DNA of 56,443 nucleotides, taken from NCBI RefSeq assembly GCF_000374825.1, contig NZ_KB895395.1:1-56443 (forward strand), given 5' to 3'. How positions within the stretch are numbered: the first letter of the stretch is position 1; every line of letters begins with the position of its first letter. Positions 45,642-54,918 of this stretch are shown one piece after another. A model generated the notes under the pieces. The model saw nothing but the letters and a program-made list of their open reading frames with translations. It did not search any database and had not been told where the DNA came from. The DNA is from Paenibacillus sanguinis 2301083 = DSM 16941. Lineage in GTDB: Bacteria; Bacillota; Bacilli; Paenibacillales; Paenibacillaceae. The translations under genes were made by a program, and so were the position numbers.

Positions 45642-45696
45642 CTCCCATCATAGTAGACAGTAGAAAAAACAAAAACTACTACTACAAGGATGGGAG
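45642..45696 (+). promoter_or_regulatory. Hairpin that can hide the OrfA ribosome site
   Basis: CTCCCATC (45642-45649) pairs with GATGGGAG (45689-45696), extended inward by TAGTAG and CTACTA. The 3' arm contains the GGGAG ribosome site of the OrfA gene, eight bases before its ATG. Read-through transcripts would fold and block translation, a known way for insertion sequences to limit transposase. Confidence 0.6.
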
Positions 45697-45704
45697 TTTT
45701 TGTC

Positions 45705-46349
45705 ATGTCGAAAAAAAGTCGTATTTCAATAGAAATAAAATTAGAAGTGGTAAGAAAATGTCTTAGGCAGAATTCGAATCCACATTATGAAGCAAATCAA
45801 CTAGGTGTAGATAAAGAAATCGTGAAAGATTGGATCAGGAAATATGAAGCAGAGGGAAGTGAGGGATTAAAAGAATCCAGAGTCTGCAAAACATACTCAC
45901 GAGATCTTAAGGAGGCTGCGATTCGGTCTGTGTTATCAGGACATTATTCGATACGAGAAGCGACAAAACACTACCATATTTCCAGTAACAGTGTTTTATC
46001 GAATTGGATTAGCAAGTATACTTGTAGAGAAGAAATCAAACCTACTCGTAAAGGAATAGCTCGTATGAATAAAGGACGTAGAACCACCTATGAAGAACGG
46101 ATTGAAATTGTACAATTCACAATAGCCCATGACTTAGATTATCAGCAAGCGATCAAGAAATACAGTGTGTCTTACCAGCAGGTCTATGCTTGGGTGCAAA
46201 AATATAAAGCGATGGGACAAGAAGCCTTGCAAGATCGTCGAGGTCGTAAAAAACAGCCAGAGGAACTGAATGAACAAGAACAACTCCAGCTTCGAATTAA
46301 AGAGCTTGAAGCACGCAATGAATATTTAGAAATGGAGAATGCCAACTGA
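45705..46349 (+). CDS. IS3-family OrfA without OrfB
   Basis: A 214-aa DNA-binding protein with two helix-turn-helix repeats (ISIEIKLEVVRKCL to DWIRKYEAEG, and RTTYEERIEIVQFTI to AWVQKYKAMG) and a C-terminal coiled coil ELEARNEYLEMENAN, the usual end of long IS3 OrfA proteins. OrfB, which normally overlaps it in the -1 frame, is absent; only 295 bp without a transposase frame follows. The frame itself is intact, so the loss looks recent. Start set by GGGAG. Confidence 0.85.
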   Translation: MSKKSRISIEIKLEVVRKCLRQNSNPHYEANQLGVDKEIVKDWIRKYEAEGSEGLKESRVCKTYSRDLKEAAIRSVLSGHYSIREATKHYHISSNSVLSNWISKYTCREEIKPTRKGIARMNKGRRTTYEERIEIVQFTIAHDLDYQQAIKKYSVSYQQVYAWVQKYKAMGQEALQDRRGRKKQPEELNEQEQLQLRIKELEARNEYLEMENAN

Positions 46350-46464
46350 AATTATGTCAAAATATGATATTTCTTGTGTGGCAGATTTGTAGAAAATCAG
46401 AATAAGCGGATTAGAGAAATCGTGCTCCTATTCTCATTGATGCATGTGGAAAGTGTTGTCTTGT

Positions 46465-46504
46465 AAGCACTGTGATCTCAATTGAGAGGCAACAGTGCTT
46501 TTTA
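46465..46504 (+). terminator. Terminator before the WYL regulator
   Basis: AAGCACTG and CAGTGCTTTTT form a stem, with a smaller stem (CTCAATTGAG) inside. It insulates the downstream genes from the insertion-sequence remnant. The rest of 46350-46644 is AT-rich, with no other feature seen. Confidence 0.75.
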
Positions 46505-46644
46505 TGATTTCCGAATGTTCATTCAATAAAAAGTTATGCTAGAAATCTGCTAAGCTTGGAAAGTGCAAGACAGGAAGGAGATTCCTCTTCGATGTAGAAA
46601 CTAATAATTATTGGAAAATAAAACTATTTACCTAGGAGAATCGT

Positions 46645-47616
46645 ATGATCGATAAAGTCATCCGTATTTTTAATATTATTAATGCTATTCAAGCTAATCC
46701 GGGTATTTCTGCTGCCGATTTAGCGCTGAAATGTAACGTTAATATTCGAACGATCTACCGGGACTTGGATGTATTAAATTTAATTGCTCCTATAACTAAC
46801 GATAAACGTGGGACGGGCTATCGCTTTATGGGCAAGTTTTTTATGTATCCGCTCAATTTTACGGAGCAAGAGGCCCTTGCTTTTTCTTTATTGCCGTCGG
46901 TTTTGGACACGGACAAGTTGCCTCCCGGGTTTGACACGGCCTATGACAAGGTGATGGGGACGCATTTGAAGGAAAAATCAAAGCAAAACAGCATCATTGA
47001 GGATATTGCGGATGTTATTCAAATGGGGACACCGGCTTATCGCCAAGAAAGCCCTAATTTTTTGCAACCGGTGATTCAAGCGATTTTGGAGAAAAGAACG
47101 CTGCATACTATCTACCATACGCAATATCGTGACGAAACAACGGAACGCAATGTAGATCCCTATTTTCTCGTTCCGCGCAAACAAGGGTTGTATTTAATCG
47201 GCTATTGTCATCTGAAGCAGGCAATTCGTACTTTCCGCATCAGCCGTTTTCAGCAGGTTGAGATTACCACGGAGACCTTCGATAAGGGGGATTTTAATCT
47301 TAAGCAGTACTTGAAAAACACCTGGTCGATTGATCGCGGCGAGAAAAATACCCGGTTCAAAGTGCGGTTCTCTCCGAATGTGGCTCGTTATATCAAGGAA
47401 GAGGAATTATTCGTCCAGCCTTGGATGAAGGATTTGAAGGACGGGGGTCTGCTTTTTGAAGTTACTGTCAACAATGAAAAGGAATTTTTAATGTGGATTC
47501 AGCAATACGGTCCGGAGGCGGAAATTTTAGAGCCGGCTTCAGCAAGGGAGACTTTAAAGCAACAGTTGGCGGACTGGATGACCTTATATGATTCAGACAT
47601 TAAGGCGAGGAGTTAG
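46645..47616 (+). CDS. WYL-domain transcriptional regulator
   Basis: A 323-aa protein with an N-terminal winged helix-turn-helix (IRIFNIINAIQANPGISAADLAL to NIRTIYRDLDVL) and a C-terminal WYL domain (about 150-240), with KRTLHTIYHTQY, PYFLVPRKQGLYLIGYCH and TFRISRFQQVEI. A WCX-like tail follows. Such regulators sense nucleic acid ligands or DNA damage and often control defence or repair genes. It is 159 bp before the AddB-like gene in the same direction, with a terminator between, so it may regulate that pair. Start follows AGGAGA. Confidence 0.88.
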   Translation: MIDKVIRIFNIINAIQANPGISAADLALKCNVNIRTIYRDLDVLNLIAPITNDKRGTGYRFMGKFFMYPLNFTEQEALAFSLLPSVLDTDKLPPGFDTAYDKVMGTHLKEKSKQNSIIEDIADVIQMGTPAYRQESPNFLQPVIQAILEKRTLHTIYHTQYRDETTERNVDPYFLVPRKQGLYLIGYCHLKQAIRTFRISRFQQVEITTETFDKGDFNLKQYLKNTWSIDRGEKNTRFKVRFSPNVARYIKEEELFVQPWMKDLKDGGLLFEVTVNNEKEFLMWIQQYGPEAEILEPASARETLKQQLADWMTLYDSDIKARS

Positions 47617-47648
47617 TCGCCTGCAGGTGAACAAGGCATGAAACTTTT

Positions 47649-47685
47649 AGAACTGTACTGGGAAAAACGGGGCAGTTCTTTTTTT
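47649..47685 (+). terminator. Terminator of the WYL regulator gene
   Basis: AGAACTG and CAGTTCT enclose a 17-nt loop, followed by seven T in total. A TATAAT at 47735-47740 downstream may be the -10 for the AddB-like gene, but no good -35 is visible. Confidence 0.8.
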
Positions 47686-47775
47686 ACAGTATCGAACGTT
47701 TATTCGCTGACAAGGTGAAGACATTAGTGAAGAGTATAATGAACCATAATGCATAGCAAGCTGGAGGTGTATTTC

Positions 47776-50706
47776 ATGGACTCAAACGTTTCGAAACATC
47801 TATATGAACGATGTAAGGAACAGCCCTTCCTCAAAAAGGTAATTCTGGCCAGGAGCTTTGCGCAGGGAGAACAATGGCTGACCAGAATGTGTAAAGAGAA
47901 CGGACCTTTGATGAACGTAGAAACAGTAACTTTGGAGTCTTTGATCGTCCAAAATGCCAAATCGGAACTCTCGCGCCGGCAGATTCGGCTGATTAATCGG
48001 GAGCAAGGTTTCTGGCTTGTATACGAACTGATGTTGACTCATATGCATGAAAACAATGGGTATGTTCCCAAGGAAAGTGTAACAGCCGGGATTGTGCAAC
48101 GGTTCCATAATGCGTTACAAGAGTTGAGATTAGCGGGAATTAAGGCAGCACAATTAAATCCTCTGGATTTTGAAAATCTGTCCAAAGGGCGTTATGTTCT
48201 CAATTTGTTAGGCATGTATGAACGGGAACTTGCACGACGTTCATGGACGGATATGACCGGGTTGCTCGACTTACTGCCAGGAGGTAACCCTGCGGCGGTA
48301 GAATATATGATTTCGAGTTTTCATTACGAATCGCTTAGTCGAGTGGAACGAGAGATGCTTAATCGTTTGTCCGTAAATAAACTTTATATATGGCAGGAAG
48401 GGCGGTTATTTCCACAATCTTTAACTCAAAATGACCGGGGACAAATTGAGATGTTTAGGGCGGCGGGTACGCTGGCGGAGATACGGGAGGTCATTAGAAG
48501 AATTTACTTGCAAGAGGTGCCGTTTGATCAAGTAGAGCTTATCCTTTCAGATTACACCGGCAGTTATGTTACGATACATACTTTAATGGAATACTTAAAC
48601 ATTCCGTGTACTTTTTCTCAAGGAATTTCTACGTCATTTTCGAACCTAGGGAAAGCCGCCATTGCTTATTTGGAATGGCTGGATTCTGGCTTCAGAGTAG
48701 ATGTGTTAATTCAGGCATTTCGTAACGGAGTTTTGTCAACCCGATCATTAGAAAAGGGTGAACTGAATATGACCTCCCTGCAGTTGGTTCGCGTTCTGGA
48801 ACAAAGCGGGATTGGATGGGGCCGGGAACGTTATGAATTATTGGATATTTGTACGGAGCATTTTGGCAATCCAGAACATGCAGCGGCATGTAACGCCTGG
48901 TCGTTACTATTCAAGGAATTGCTGATTCGGTTACCGGAAGATCGTAACTGGTCGATACAAGATGTACTCGAAGGTCTGGTTCTCTTTTTGGAGAATTGTA
49001 CGGATATCGTTGATGTCCACGATCATTCAGTTTTAACTTCACTAAAGGAACAGCGGGATAGTCTAATCATATTGGAGCCCTCCGCCATATCCAGTGAATC
49101 GGCAGTTCGTTACGTCAAAGATTCGGTGATGAACTTGTGCATTAAGCAAGCATCTCCGCAAAGTGGACATCTTCATATTTCCTCTCTGGAAAACGGGGGA
49201 GAGTCGGGCCGAACGCATACGTTTATTTTAGGGATGGATGATGGGGCTTGGTCGTTTTCCGCGAAAGAAGATCCCATCCTGCTGGACGAAGAAAAGAAAG
49301 GGATTGACGGTTTGCGGACTATGGCGGAATCCGTGAAGCAGGCTAAGCAGGAAAGAGCCGAAAGGCTGGGCGGGATCGGCGGATATGTCAACTTAAGTTA
49401 CAGCAGTTATGACCCTGTAAATCAGCAAGACAATTATGCTGCTTTTGAATTGCTCCAAGTTTGCCGCGGGTACACGGAAAATGAAGATATGGATTTTTCG
49501 GAGATGAATGCTATTCTCGGTATACCGGCTGGATTTATGACCTGGCAAGAGGATTGTAATCAGGATGAGTCGAGAAACCGGCTTGACCGGTCAGACTTCT
49601 GGCTGGGACGGTTGGTCGCGGAGGGGAAGGCTTTTCTTGTTGATGAAGCGCTGAGCGCTACTTTTCCATGTTCGATCGGGCTCAGGAAAGAAGTACAGGG
49701 GGACACGTTGACCGAAGCTGATGGTCTTATCCAACCGCATGGAGAAATGGCGATCCGTTACCGGGGCAATTCGGGAATCCACCTAAGCGTTACGGAGTTA
49801 GAACGGTATGCAGAGTGTCCGAAGCGGTTCTTTTATGGCTCTATATTAAAGGTTAGAGAAAAGGATACCCCAGTCTTCGATCGCAATATTTGGCTTGGTC
49901 CGGCTGATCGAGGGAGCTTGCTTCATGTGATTTTTTACCGGTATTTAAAAGAAAGAGTCGAATTTCATCTAGAGAATGAGATCGGAGATCGTACGTTACA
50001 GCATGATTATTCACGGATCAAACACCTTGCCGATGAAGTTATCAGCGAATATAGACGTCGTATCCCGCCCCCATCCCCGCATGTGTTTGAGCAGGAATGT
50101 AAGGCGATTCATCAAGACGTGGAAGTGTTTTATCAAACGGAGCTGAAACGTCAAACGTTGCCGAAATGGTTCGAGTTGTCGCTTTCAACCGATGATCATC
50201 CGTTAGAAGTGGTATTGGACAGTGAAACAGTTTTATATATGAAGGGGTTCGTCGACCGGGTGGATGAGCTGCGTCCGCACGAGTACAAAATTTACGACTA
50301 CAAAACCGGCAATCCCCGAAAATACGGAGAGAACGCCTATTTCGCAGGCGGGACGCAACTGCAGCACGCCTTGTATGCAGTGGCGGTAGAGCAATACCTT
50401 AGGCAAACCCGGTTGGATCCGGAAGCAAGGGTGATCGAATCGGCTTATTATTTTCCTACAGAACGGGGAAAAGGTGAGGAAGTACTAAGAGTGCAAAACC
50501 GTAAGCTTGAGCTGGTTCAATTAGTGAAACGTTTGCTTGATTCCATTGAGTCAGGTGTATTTCTAGGAACACCCCATGCCGACTCGTGTAGATGGTGCCC
50601 CTACAAGCCGGTTTGCGGCAATCAAGGTGATCTCGTCAAGGCGAAATGGGAAAATGAACAAAATGAACTGCTATTGGCTTGGAAAGAGGTGAGCGCCTAT
50701 GCTTAA
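47776..50706 (+). CDS. AddB-like nuclease subunit (PD-(D/E)XK family)
   Basis: A 976-aa protein resembling AddB/RexB. The long N-terminal part has a degenerate helicase fold; where AddB of B. subtilis has a Walker A motif, this reads VILARSFAQGEQWL, without GxGKT. The C-terminus is a RecB-type nuclease: GFVDRVDE, then IYDYKTG (Asp and Lys), then GGTQLQHALYAVAVE. A 4Fe-4S cluster is framed by Cys681 in YAECPKRFFYG and by CRWCPYKPVC near residues 938-947. It is shorter than canonical AddB (about 1166 aa). Start follows GGAGG. It overlaps the AddA-like gene by eight bases, so the two form a complex by inference. Confidence 0.82.
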   Translation: MDSNVSKHLYERCKEQPFLKKVILARSFAQGEQWLTRMCKENGPLMNVETVTLESLIVQNAKSELSRRQIRLINREQGFWLVYELMLTHMHENNGYVPKESVTAGIVQRFHNALQELRLAGIKAAQLNPLDFENLSKGRYVLNLLGMYERELARRSWTDMTGLLDLLPGGNPAAVEYMISSFHYESLSRVEREMLNRLSVNKLYIWQEGRLFPQSLTQNDRGQIEMFRAAGTLAEIREVIRRIYLQEVPFDQVELILSDYTGSYVTIHTLMEYLNIPCTFSQGISTSFSNLGKAAIAYLEWLDSGFRVDVLIQAFRNGVLSTRSLEKGELNMTSLQLVRVLEQSGIGWGRERYELLDICTEHFGNPEHAAACNAWSLLFKELLIRLPEDRNWSIQDVLEGLVLFLENCTDIVDVHDHSVLTSLKEQRDSLIILEPSAISSESAVRYVKDSVMNLCIKQASPQSGHLHISSLENGGESGRTHTFILGMDDGAWSFSAKEDPILLDEEKKGIDGLRTMAESVKQAKQERAERLGGIGGYVNLSYSSYDPVNQQDNYAAFELLQVCRGYTENEDMDFSEMNAILGIPAGFMTWQEDCNQDESRNRLDRSDFWLGRLVAEGKAFLVDEALSATFPCSIGLRKEVQGDTLTEADGLIQPHGEMAIRYRGNSGIHLSVTELERYAECPKRFFYGSILKVREKDTPVFDRNIWLGPADRGSLLHVIFYRYLKERVEFHLENEIGDRTLQHDYSRIKHLADEVISEYRRRIPPPSPHVFEQECKAIHQDVEVFYQTELKRQTLPKWFELSLSTDDHPLEVVLDSETVLYMKGFVDRVDELRPHEYKIYDYKTGNPRKYGENAYFAGGTQLQHALYAVAVEQYLRQTRLDPEARVIESAYYFPTERGKGEEVLRVQNRKLELVQLVKRLLDSIESGVFLGTPHADSCRWCPYKPVCGNQGDLVKAKWENEQNELLLAWKEVSAYA

Positions 50707-53700
50707 CGATCAAATTGTGCGTGAGCGGATATTATCTGATCTGGACACGACCCTCCTGGTAGAGGCTGGCGCGGGCTCTGGAAAAACGACGTCACTCGTT
50801 GGCCGCATGCTGGCTATGATCGAGTCCGGCAAAGCTACAGTCGAGCAAATAGCGGCGATTACGTTTACCCGAAAAGCGGCGGATGAATTACGTAGCCGAT
50901 TCCGGCTGGAAATCGAAAAACGGATCAGAACCGCAAGTAACCCCGAGTTTGAAAGGCTCGAGGTTGCGTTGAAAGAAATCGAGCAATGCTATATCGGGAC
51001 GATCCATGCTTTTTGCGGGAGACTACTTAGAGAACGGCCTATCGAGGCGGGGATTGATCCGATGTTTCGCGAACTGGAGGAAGAAGAGGCTTCGGCATTG
51101 CAGGATCAATGCTGGGATGAGTATTTATTGCAACTGAGGAGCCGGGAAGAGGGCCTGTTGATTCCTGAATTGGAAGAACTGCATGTTCAGGTGGAGGAAC
51201 TGAAAGAGGTATACCACAAAGTCTCCGGGTACCGTGATGTGCAGGTGCAAACCGCCTGTGGTACCCGCCCGGATTTCGACTTGATTCGCTTGTCGCTTCC
51301 CGGGCTGATTGAAGCCGCTTATCCTTACATTCCAACGATCCAGCCCGAAAAGGACTGGGACAATCTGCAGTTAATGATCAAAGAAGGTAAGCGTAAGATT
51401 GCGCTCCACGGGCTTGCAGACGATCAGCGCATACTGGAGCTTGCGTTTCTTTTTGAACGAAGTATCAAGGTCGTGCAAAGCCGCTGGAGTGATAAATCGA
51501 TGGGCAAGGCGTTTCAGGAACGGTTTCACGATTGGCAGGTGACCGTGCTTTTTCCTTTTTTGAATGCCTGGCGAGAATACTTGTACCCAAAACTAATTGA
51601 GCAGGTGCTCCCTATCATCCGCTACTGTGAGCAAAGGCGGAATCAACTCGGGGTCATGGATTTTCAGGATTTGTTAATGCGTGCAGCCAAGTTGCTGCGG
51701 GAACACCGGCATGTAAGGGAGTATTTCGGCAGGAAGTATACCCGTTTGTTCGTCGATGAATTTCAGGATACAGACCCGATTCAGGCGGAGATCATGTTTC
51801 GATTGACTGGGGACGATACGACGGAAGCGGATTGGCGAAAGTTGACTCCGAAACCGGGTTCCTTGTTTATCGTTGGGGATCCCAAGCAGTCGATTTACCG
51901 TTTCCGAAGGGCTGATATTTCTATTTACAATTTTGTAAAAAACAAGCTTGCCGGGTGCGGCGAATGCGTACAATTAACATCTAATTTCCGTTCCGTTCAT
52001 GCGATCGGGCAGTTTGTGAATTCAGTATTTCGGCCGCGATTTCCGGAGTGGGAGACAGAGCATCAGGCGGCCTATGCTGAGATGGAGACCCAGTTGCCAA
52101 ATCCGACAGAGGTGAACGGGAAATTTGTGATGGCCTTGCACGGCACAACGGTTATTACGCACGAAAAAATGTCCGGCGGCAAAGCGGCTATCGCTAAGGT
52201 AGATGCAAACCGGATTGCACGCTACATTGCTTGGGCCTGCGCCGAGAATTTGCAGATCCAGGAGCGATCTGCGGAAGGTTATGTCTGTCGTCAGGCTGTT
52301 CCAGGAGATTTTCTAATCTTGCTGAAACAAAAGGAATTTCTGTCTCTGTATGCCGAATACCTGGAGCTATATGGTGTGCCCGCGGTTACTGCCGGAGGAG
52401 CTCCGGTATACGAGGAGATCGGCATGCTGACGCTGCTGGCTCAATGCTTGAATGATCCAGACGATAAAATAGCATTACTAGCCGCCATTCGGGGGATATT
52501 TGGAGTTAGCGACCATGCGCTCTACCATTATAAAATGGAAGGCTTCCCGCTGAGTTATCTTTTTTTACCGGAGAGTGACAAGGTTTCGGCTATTTCTCTA
52601 CCTGTTTTTGATGCACTGGAGCGTTTAGCCGGATACCGCAGACAAGTGGGGTCGCTTCCTGCCTGGGCGGCGATGATGTGGATTGTAGAAGATCTTGGCT
52701 TGCTGCCGGTAGCGGTGGGGAGAAAAGGAGGACTTGGCCGGGCAGGAACTATATTGCAGTTGCTTCAAAAAGTTCAATCCGATTTAAGAGCAGCGGCGGG
52801 ATGGGCGGAATTGACCGCTCTGCTCCTGCATTTTGCTGAGGAAGGCAAGCTGGAGGGAAGCCATCTGCTCGCCGGGCAGCAGGATGCGGTGCGTATAATG
52901 AATTTGCATAAAGCGAAGGGGTTGGAGGCTTCCGTTGTATTTTTGGCTGCTCCGTGCGGCAATTCAGATCATGACGCATCCGAGTACGTCGACCGGAGCG
53001 GGCCGGAAGCTCTGGGGTATTTCGTTATTTCTAGAAAAAGAGGATATCAGAAAGAAATCATTGCCCAGCCCCCAGGATGGCAAGAGCTTGCGGAAAGGGA
53101 AAGGGTGTTTATGCTCGCAGAACAGGAACGACTGTTGTATGTCGCGGCGACGCGTGCGAAGCAGTTGCTCGTCATCAGTCGATATCCCGACAAACCGGCG
53201 ATCGATCCGTGGAGCGGATTTGCAGAAAGCTTGCAGGAGGCGCCGGAACTGGAAGATGTAGAGTGGGAATCGGTCTTGCCCGAGAAATACCGGGCGCTTG
53301 AGGATAATGCAGGCAAGGAACAATTCGACAGTGAGAGTGTAGGTCGAAGCGTACGAGAGAAACTTTCCATTCCGACCTACCGTTCCGCATCTGTTACGGA
53401 GTTAGCTAAACAAGCAGGGACTCAACCACCAAGGCCTTTAAAGGGTAGAGGTTTGGCATTCGGCAGCACGGTGCATCGCTCGATCGAGCTGTTGGGCAGG
53501 GGACGAAGCAAGGATGAACTCGACATCAATATCGCAGTCATCGCTGAAGAAGAAGGGTTGGATTCCAACTTAATGCCAGAAGTGAAGTACATGCTTGAAG
53601 AAGTAAAGGAAAGCCAGATTTGGAGGCGCGCTCTTGCCGCCAAAACGATGCTTCAAGAGCTTCCATTTCGAACGATGATAGGTGCTGGGTCGTATGAAGG

Positions 53701-53992
53701 AGATATATCCGATGGTCATGCTAATGGCAATCAAGCGGATATTGAGCCGAATGGCAAAGCACCTGACCTGCTACTTAAAGGAGTTGTGGATCTCCTCTTC
53801 GAAGAAGAGAACGGCTGGGTGATTGTGGACTTTAAAACCGATATGTATGCAGATGGACAACTGGAATTGTTTTCCGACTTCTACCGTCCGCAAGTTCAAG
53901 CCTATGCGTCCGAACTGGAGCGTGCATTTGGCCTCAAGGTAAAAGAGCAAGGGCTGTATTTTTTGCATGGGAACGAATACGTCGTTTTATAA
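50699..53992 (+). CDS. AddA-like UvrD-family helicase-nuclease
   Basis: A 1097-aa helicase-nuclease resembling AddA. Helicase motifs: Walker A EAGAGSGKTT (residues 24-30), TFTRKAADELRSRF, IGTIHAFCGRLLRE, VDEFQDTDPIQAE (about 350), VGDPKQSIYRFRRAD, LTSNFRS, MNLHKAKGLEASVV and LLYVAATRAKQLL. The C-terminal nuclease domain has GVVDLLFEEENG and IVDFKTD (about 1030-1048), so catalytic residues appear intact. It is shorter than B. subtilis AddA (about 1232 aa). With the AddB-like partner it makes a second, probably non-housekeeping exonuclease of this type. Confidence 0.85.
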   Translation: MLNDQIVRERILSDLDTTLLVEAGAGSGKTTSLVGRMLAMIESGKATVEQIAAITFTRKAADELRSRFRLEIEKRIRTASNPEFERLEVALKEIEQCYIGTIHAFCGRLLRERPIEAGIDPMFRELEEEEASALQDQCWDEYLLQLRSREEGLLIPELEELHVQVEELKEVYHKVSGYRDVQVQTACGTRPDFDLIRLSLPGLIEAAYPYIPTIQPEKDWDNLQLMIKEGKRKIALHGLADDQRILELAFLFERSIKVVQSRWSDKSMGKAFQERFHDWQVTVLFPFLNAWREYLYPKLIEQVLPIIRYCEQRRNQLGVMDFQDLLMRAAKLLREHRHVREYFGRKYTRLFVDEFQDTDPIQAEIMFRLTGDDTTEADWRKLTPKPGSLFIVGDPKQSIYRFRRADISIYNFVKNKLAGCGECVQLTSNFRSVHAIGQFVNSVFRPRFPEWETEHQAAYAEMETQLPNPTEVNGKFVMALHGTTVITHEKMSGGKAAIAKVDANRIARYIAWACAENLQIQERSAEGYVCRQAVPGDFLILLKQKEFLSLYAEYLELYGVPAVTAGGAPVYEEIGMLTLLAQCLNDPDDKIALLAAIRGIFGVSDHALYHYKMEGFPLSYLFLPESDKVSAISLPVFDALERLAGYRRQVGSLPAWAAMMWIVEDLGLLPVAVGRKGGLGRAGTILQLLQKVQSDLRAAAGWAELTALLLHFAEEGKLEGSHLLAGQQDAVRIMNLHKAKGLEASVVFLAAPCGNSDHDASEYVDRSGPEALGYFVISRKRGYQKEIIAQPPGWQELAERERVFMLAEQERLLYVAATRAKQLLVISRYPDKPAIDPWSGFAESLQEAPELEDVEWESVLPEKYRALEDNAGKEQFDSESVGRSVREKLSIPTYRSASVTELAKQAGTQPPRPLKGRGLAFGSTVHRSIELLGRGRSKDELDINIAVIAEEEGLDSNLMPEVKYMLEEVKESQIWRRALAAKTMLQELPFRTMIGAGSYEGDISDGHANGNQADIEPNGKAPDLLLKGVVDLLFEEENGWVIVDFKTDMYADGQLELFSDFYRPQVQAYASELERAFGLKVKEQGLYFLHGNEYVVL

Positions 53993-53997
53993 AACAT

Positions 53998-54023
53998 AAA
54001 AAGGGGCCCTATTTCAGGGCCTC
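53998..54023 (-). terminator. Terminator of the exonuclease gene
   Basis: On the minus strand GAGGCCCTGAAATAGGGCCC forms a tight stem followed by CTTTTT. On the plus strand the T run is weak, so it mainly serves the minus-strand gene. Confidence 0.75.
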
Positions 54024-54028
54024 TTGGA

Positions 54029-54691
54029 CTATTGGGCGATTTTTAACAAATTGGCAAGCTCGAGGAAGGGTGTGTATTTCAATTCAGGGTCGGTTGAATA
54101 AACGATTTTCGTTTCGAACAAAGATTCTTCAGCAGCGTTGTTGCATTCCAGAATGAACCTCGGGAAGTATCTTTTAAACAGTTTTGCCGTATTAAAGGCA
54201 TCGTCGAGCGCGTTGTGCTGTTTCCCGATAAAGGGAAGATTTTCGGCCTTCAAGGATTTCTTCAGGCCCATTCTCTGACCAATGTCTGCCCCGTTCAAAC
54301 GGGTGTAGGACAATTGGATATCATTGTAGTTCCTTATCCAATTCAAGTCCATTTTCTTAGCGTTGCATTCCCGCACCAATTGATACTTGTCGTCCGGTCC
54401 CCAGGAGCAAAGATAATAATTCTCACCTAACCAGGCTTTGAAGCTTTCTATCGCTTCTTTAAACAGAGGCGCATCATCCACGTCAGATTGAGTGACCCCG
54501 GTAAATTCCGTCGTCAGCTTGGAAATTTGGGGACTTCGTGAAGGTTGAACATAAGTGTGGTACAAATCAGTCATGCTCAGCTCCCCATGCTCATCCGCTT
54601 GAAGCTCAATCGCCCCGATCTCGATCGTTTCCGCCATATGCTTCTGCGAACGGAGTACCGTGAACTCCAGGTCAAATACGATGTATTTCAT
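54029..54691 (-). CDS. DEDDh 3'-5' exonuclease, KapD/ERI-1-like
   Basis: A 220-aa exonuclease of the DnaQ-like superfamily. Motif I is VFDLEFT (two acidic residues), followed by AETIEIGAIEL; motif II is in LCSWGPDD; motif III is GKQHNALDDAFNTA with the His and last Asp. The layout matches KapD and ERI-1-type RNA/DNA exonucleases. The ATG at 54691 follows AAGGAG by nine bases; a longer upstream frame has no site. It converges on the AddA-like gene. Confidence 0.85.
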   Translation of the reverse strand: MKYIVFDLEFTVLRSQKHMAETIEIGAIELQADEHGELSMTDLYHTYVQPSRSPQISKLTTEFTGVTQSDVDDAPLFKEAIESFKAWLGENYYLCSWGPDDKYQLVRECNAKKMDLNWIRNYNDIQLSYTRLNGADIGQRMGLKKSLKAENLPFIGKQHNALDDAFNTAKLFKRYFPRFILECNNAAEESLFETKIVYSTDPELKYTPFLELANLLKIAQ

Positions 54692-54918
54692 AGCTATCGG
54701 CTCCTTTATGTATTTGCTTACTGCAAGTGTACAGGAGGTTGGGTGACAGCTGGGTGTCACGAATGGGTGTTCGGGTGGGATAATAAAAGGGATTATGTGT
54801 TGTATGTCGAATTAGGTATGTAGTCTATGATTCTTTTTATCTAGTCCATCTGGAATGATGATTATAAAGGCAGACGCCATTATGTCACTGAGTAAAAAGC
54901 TATTTGGAGGAAGACATC

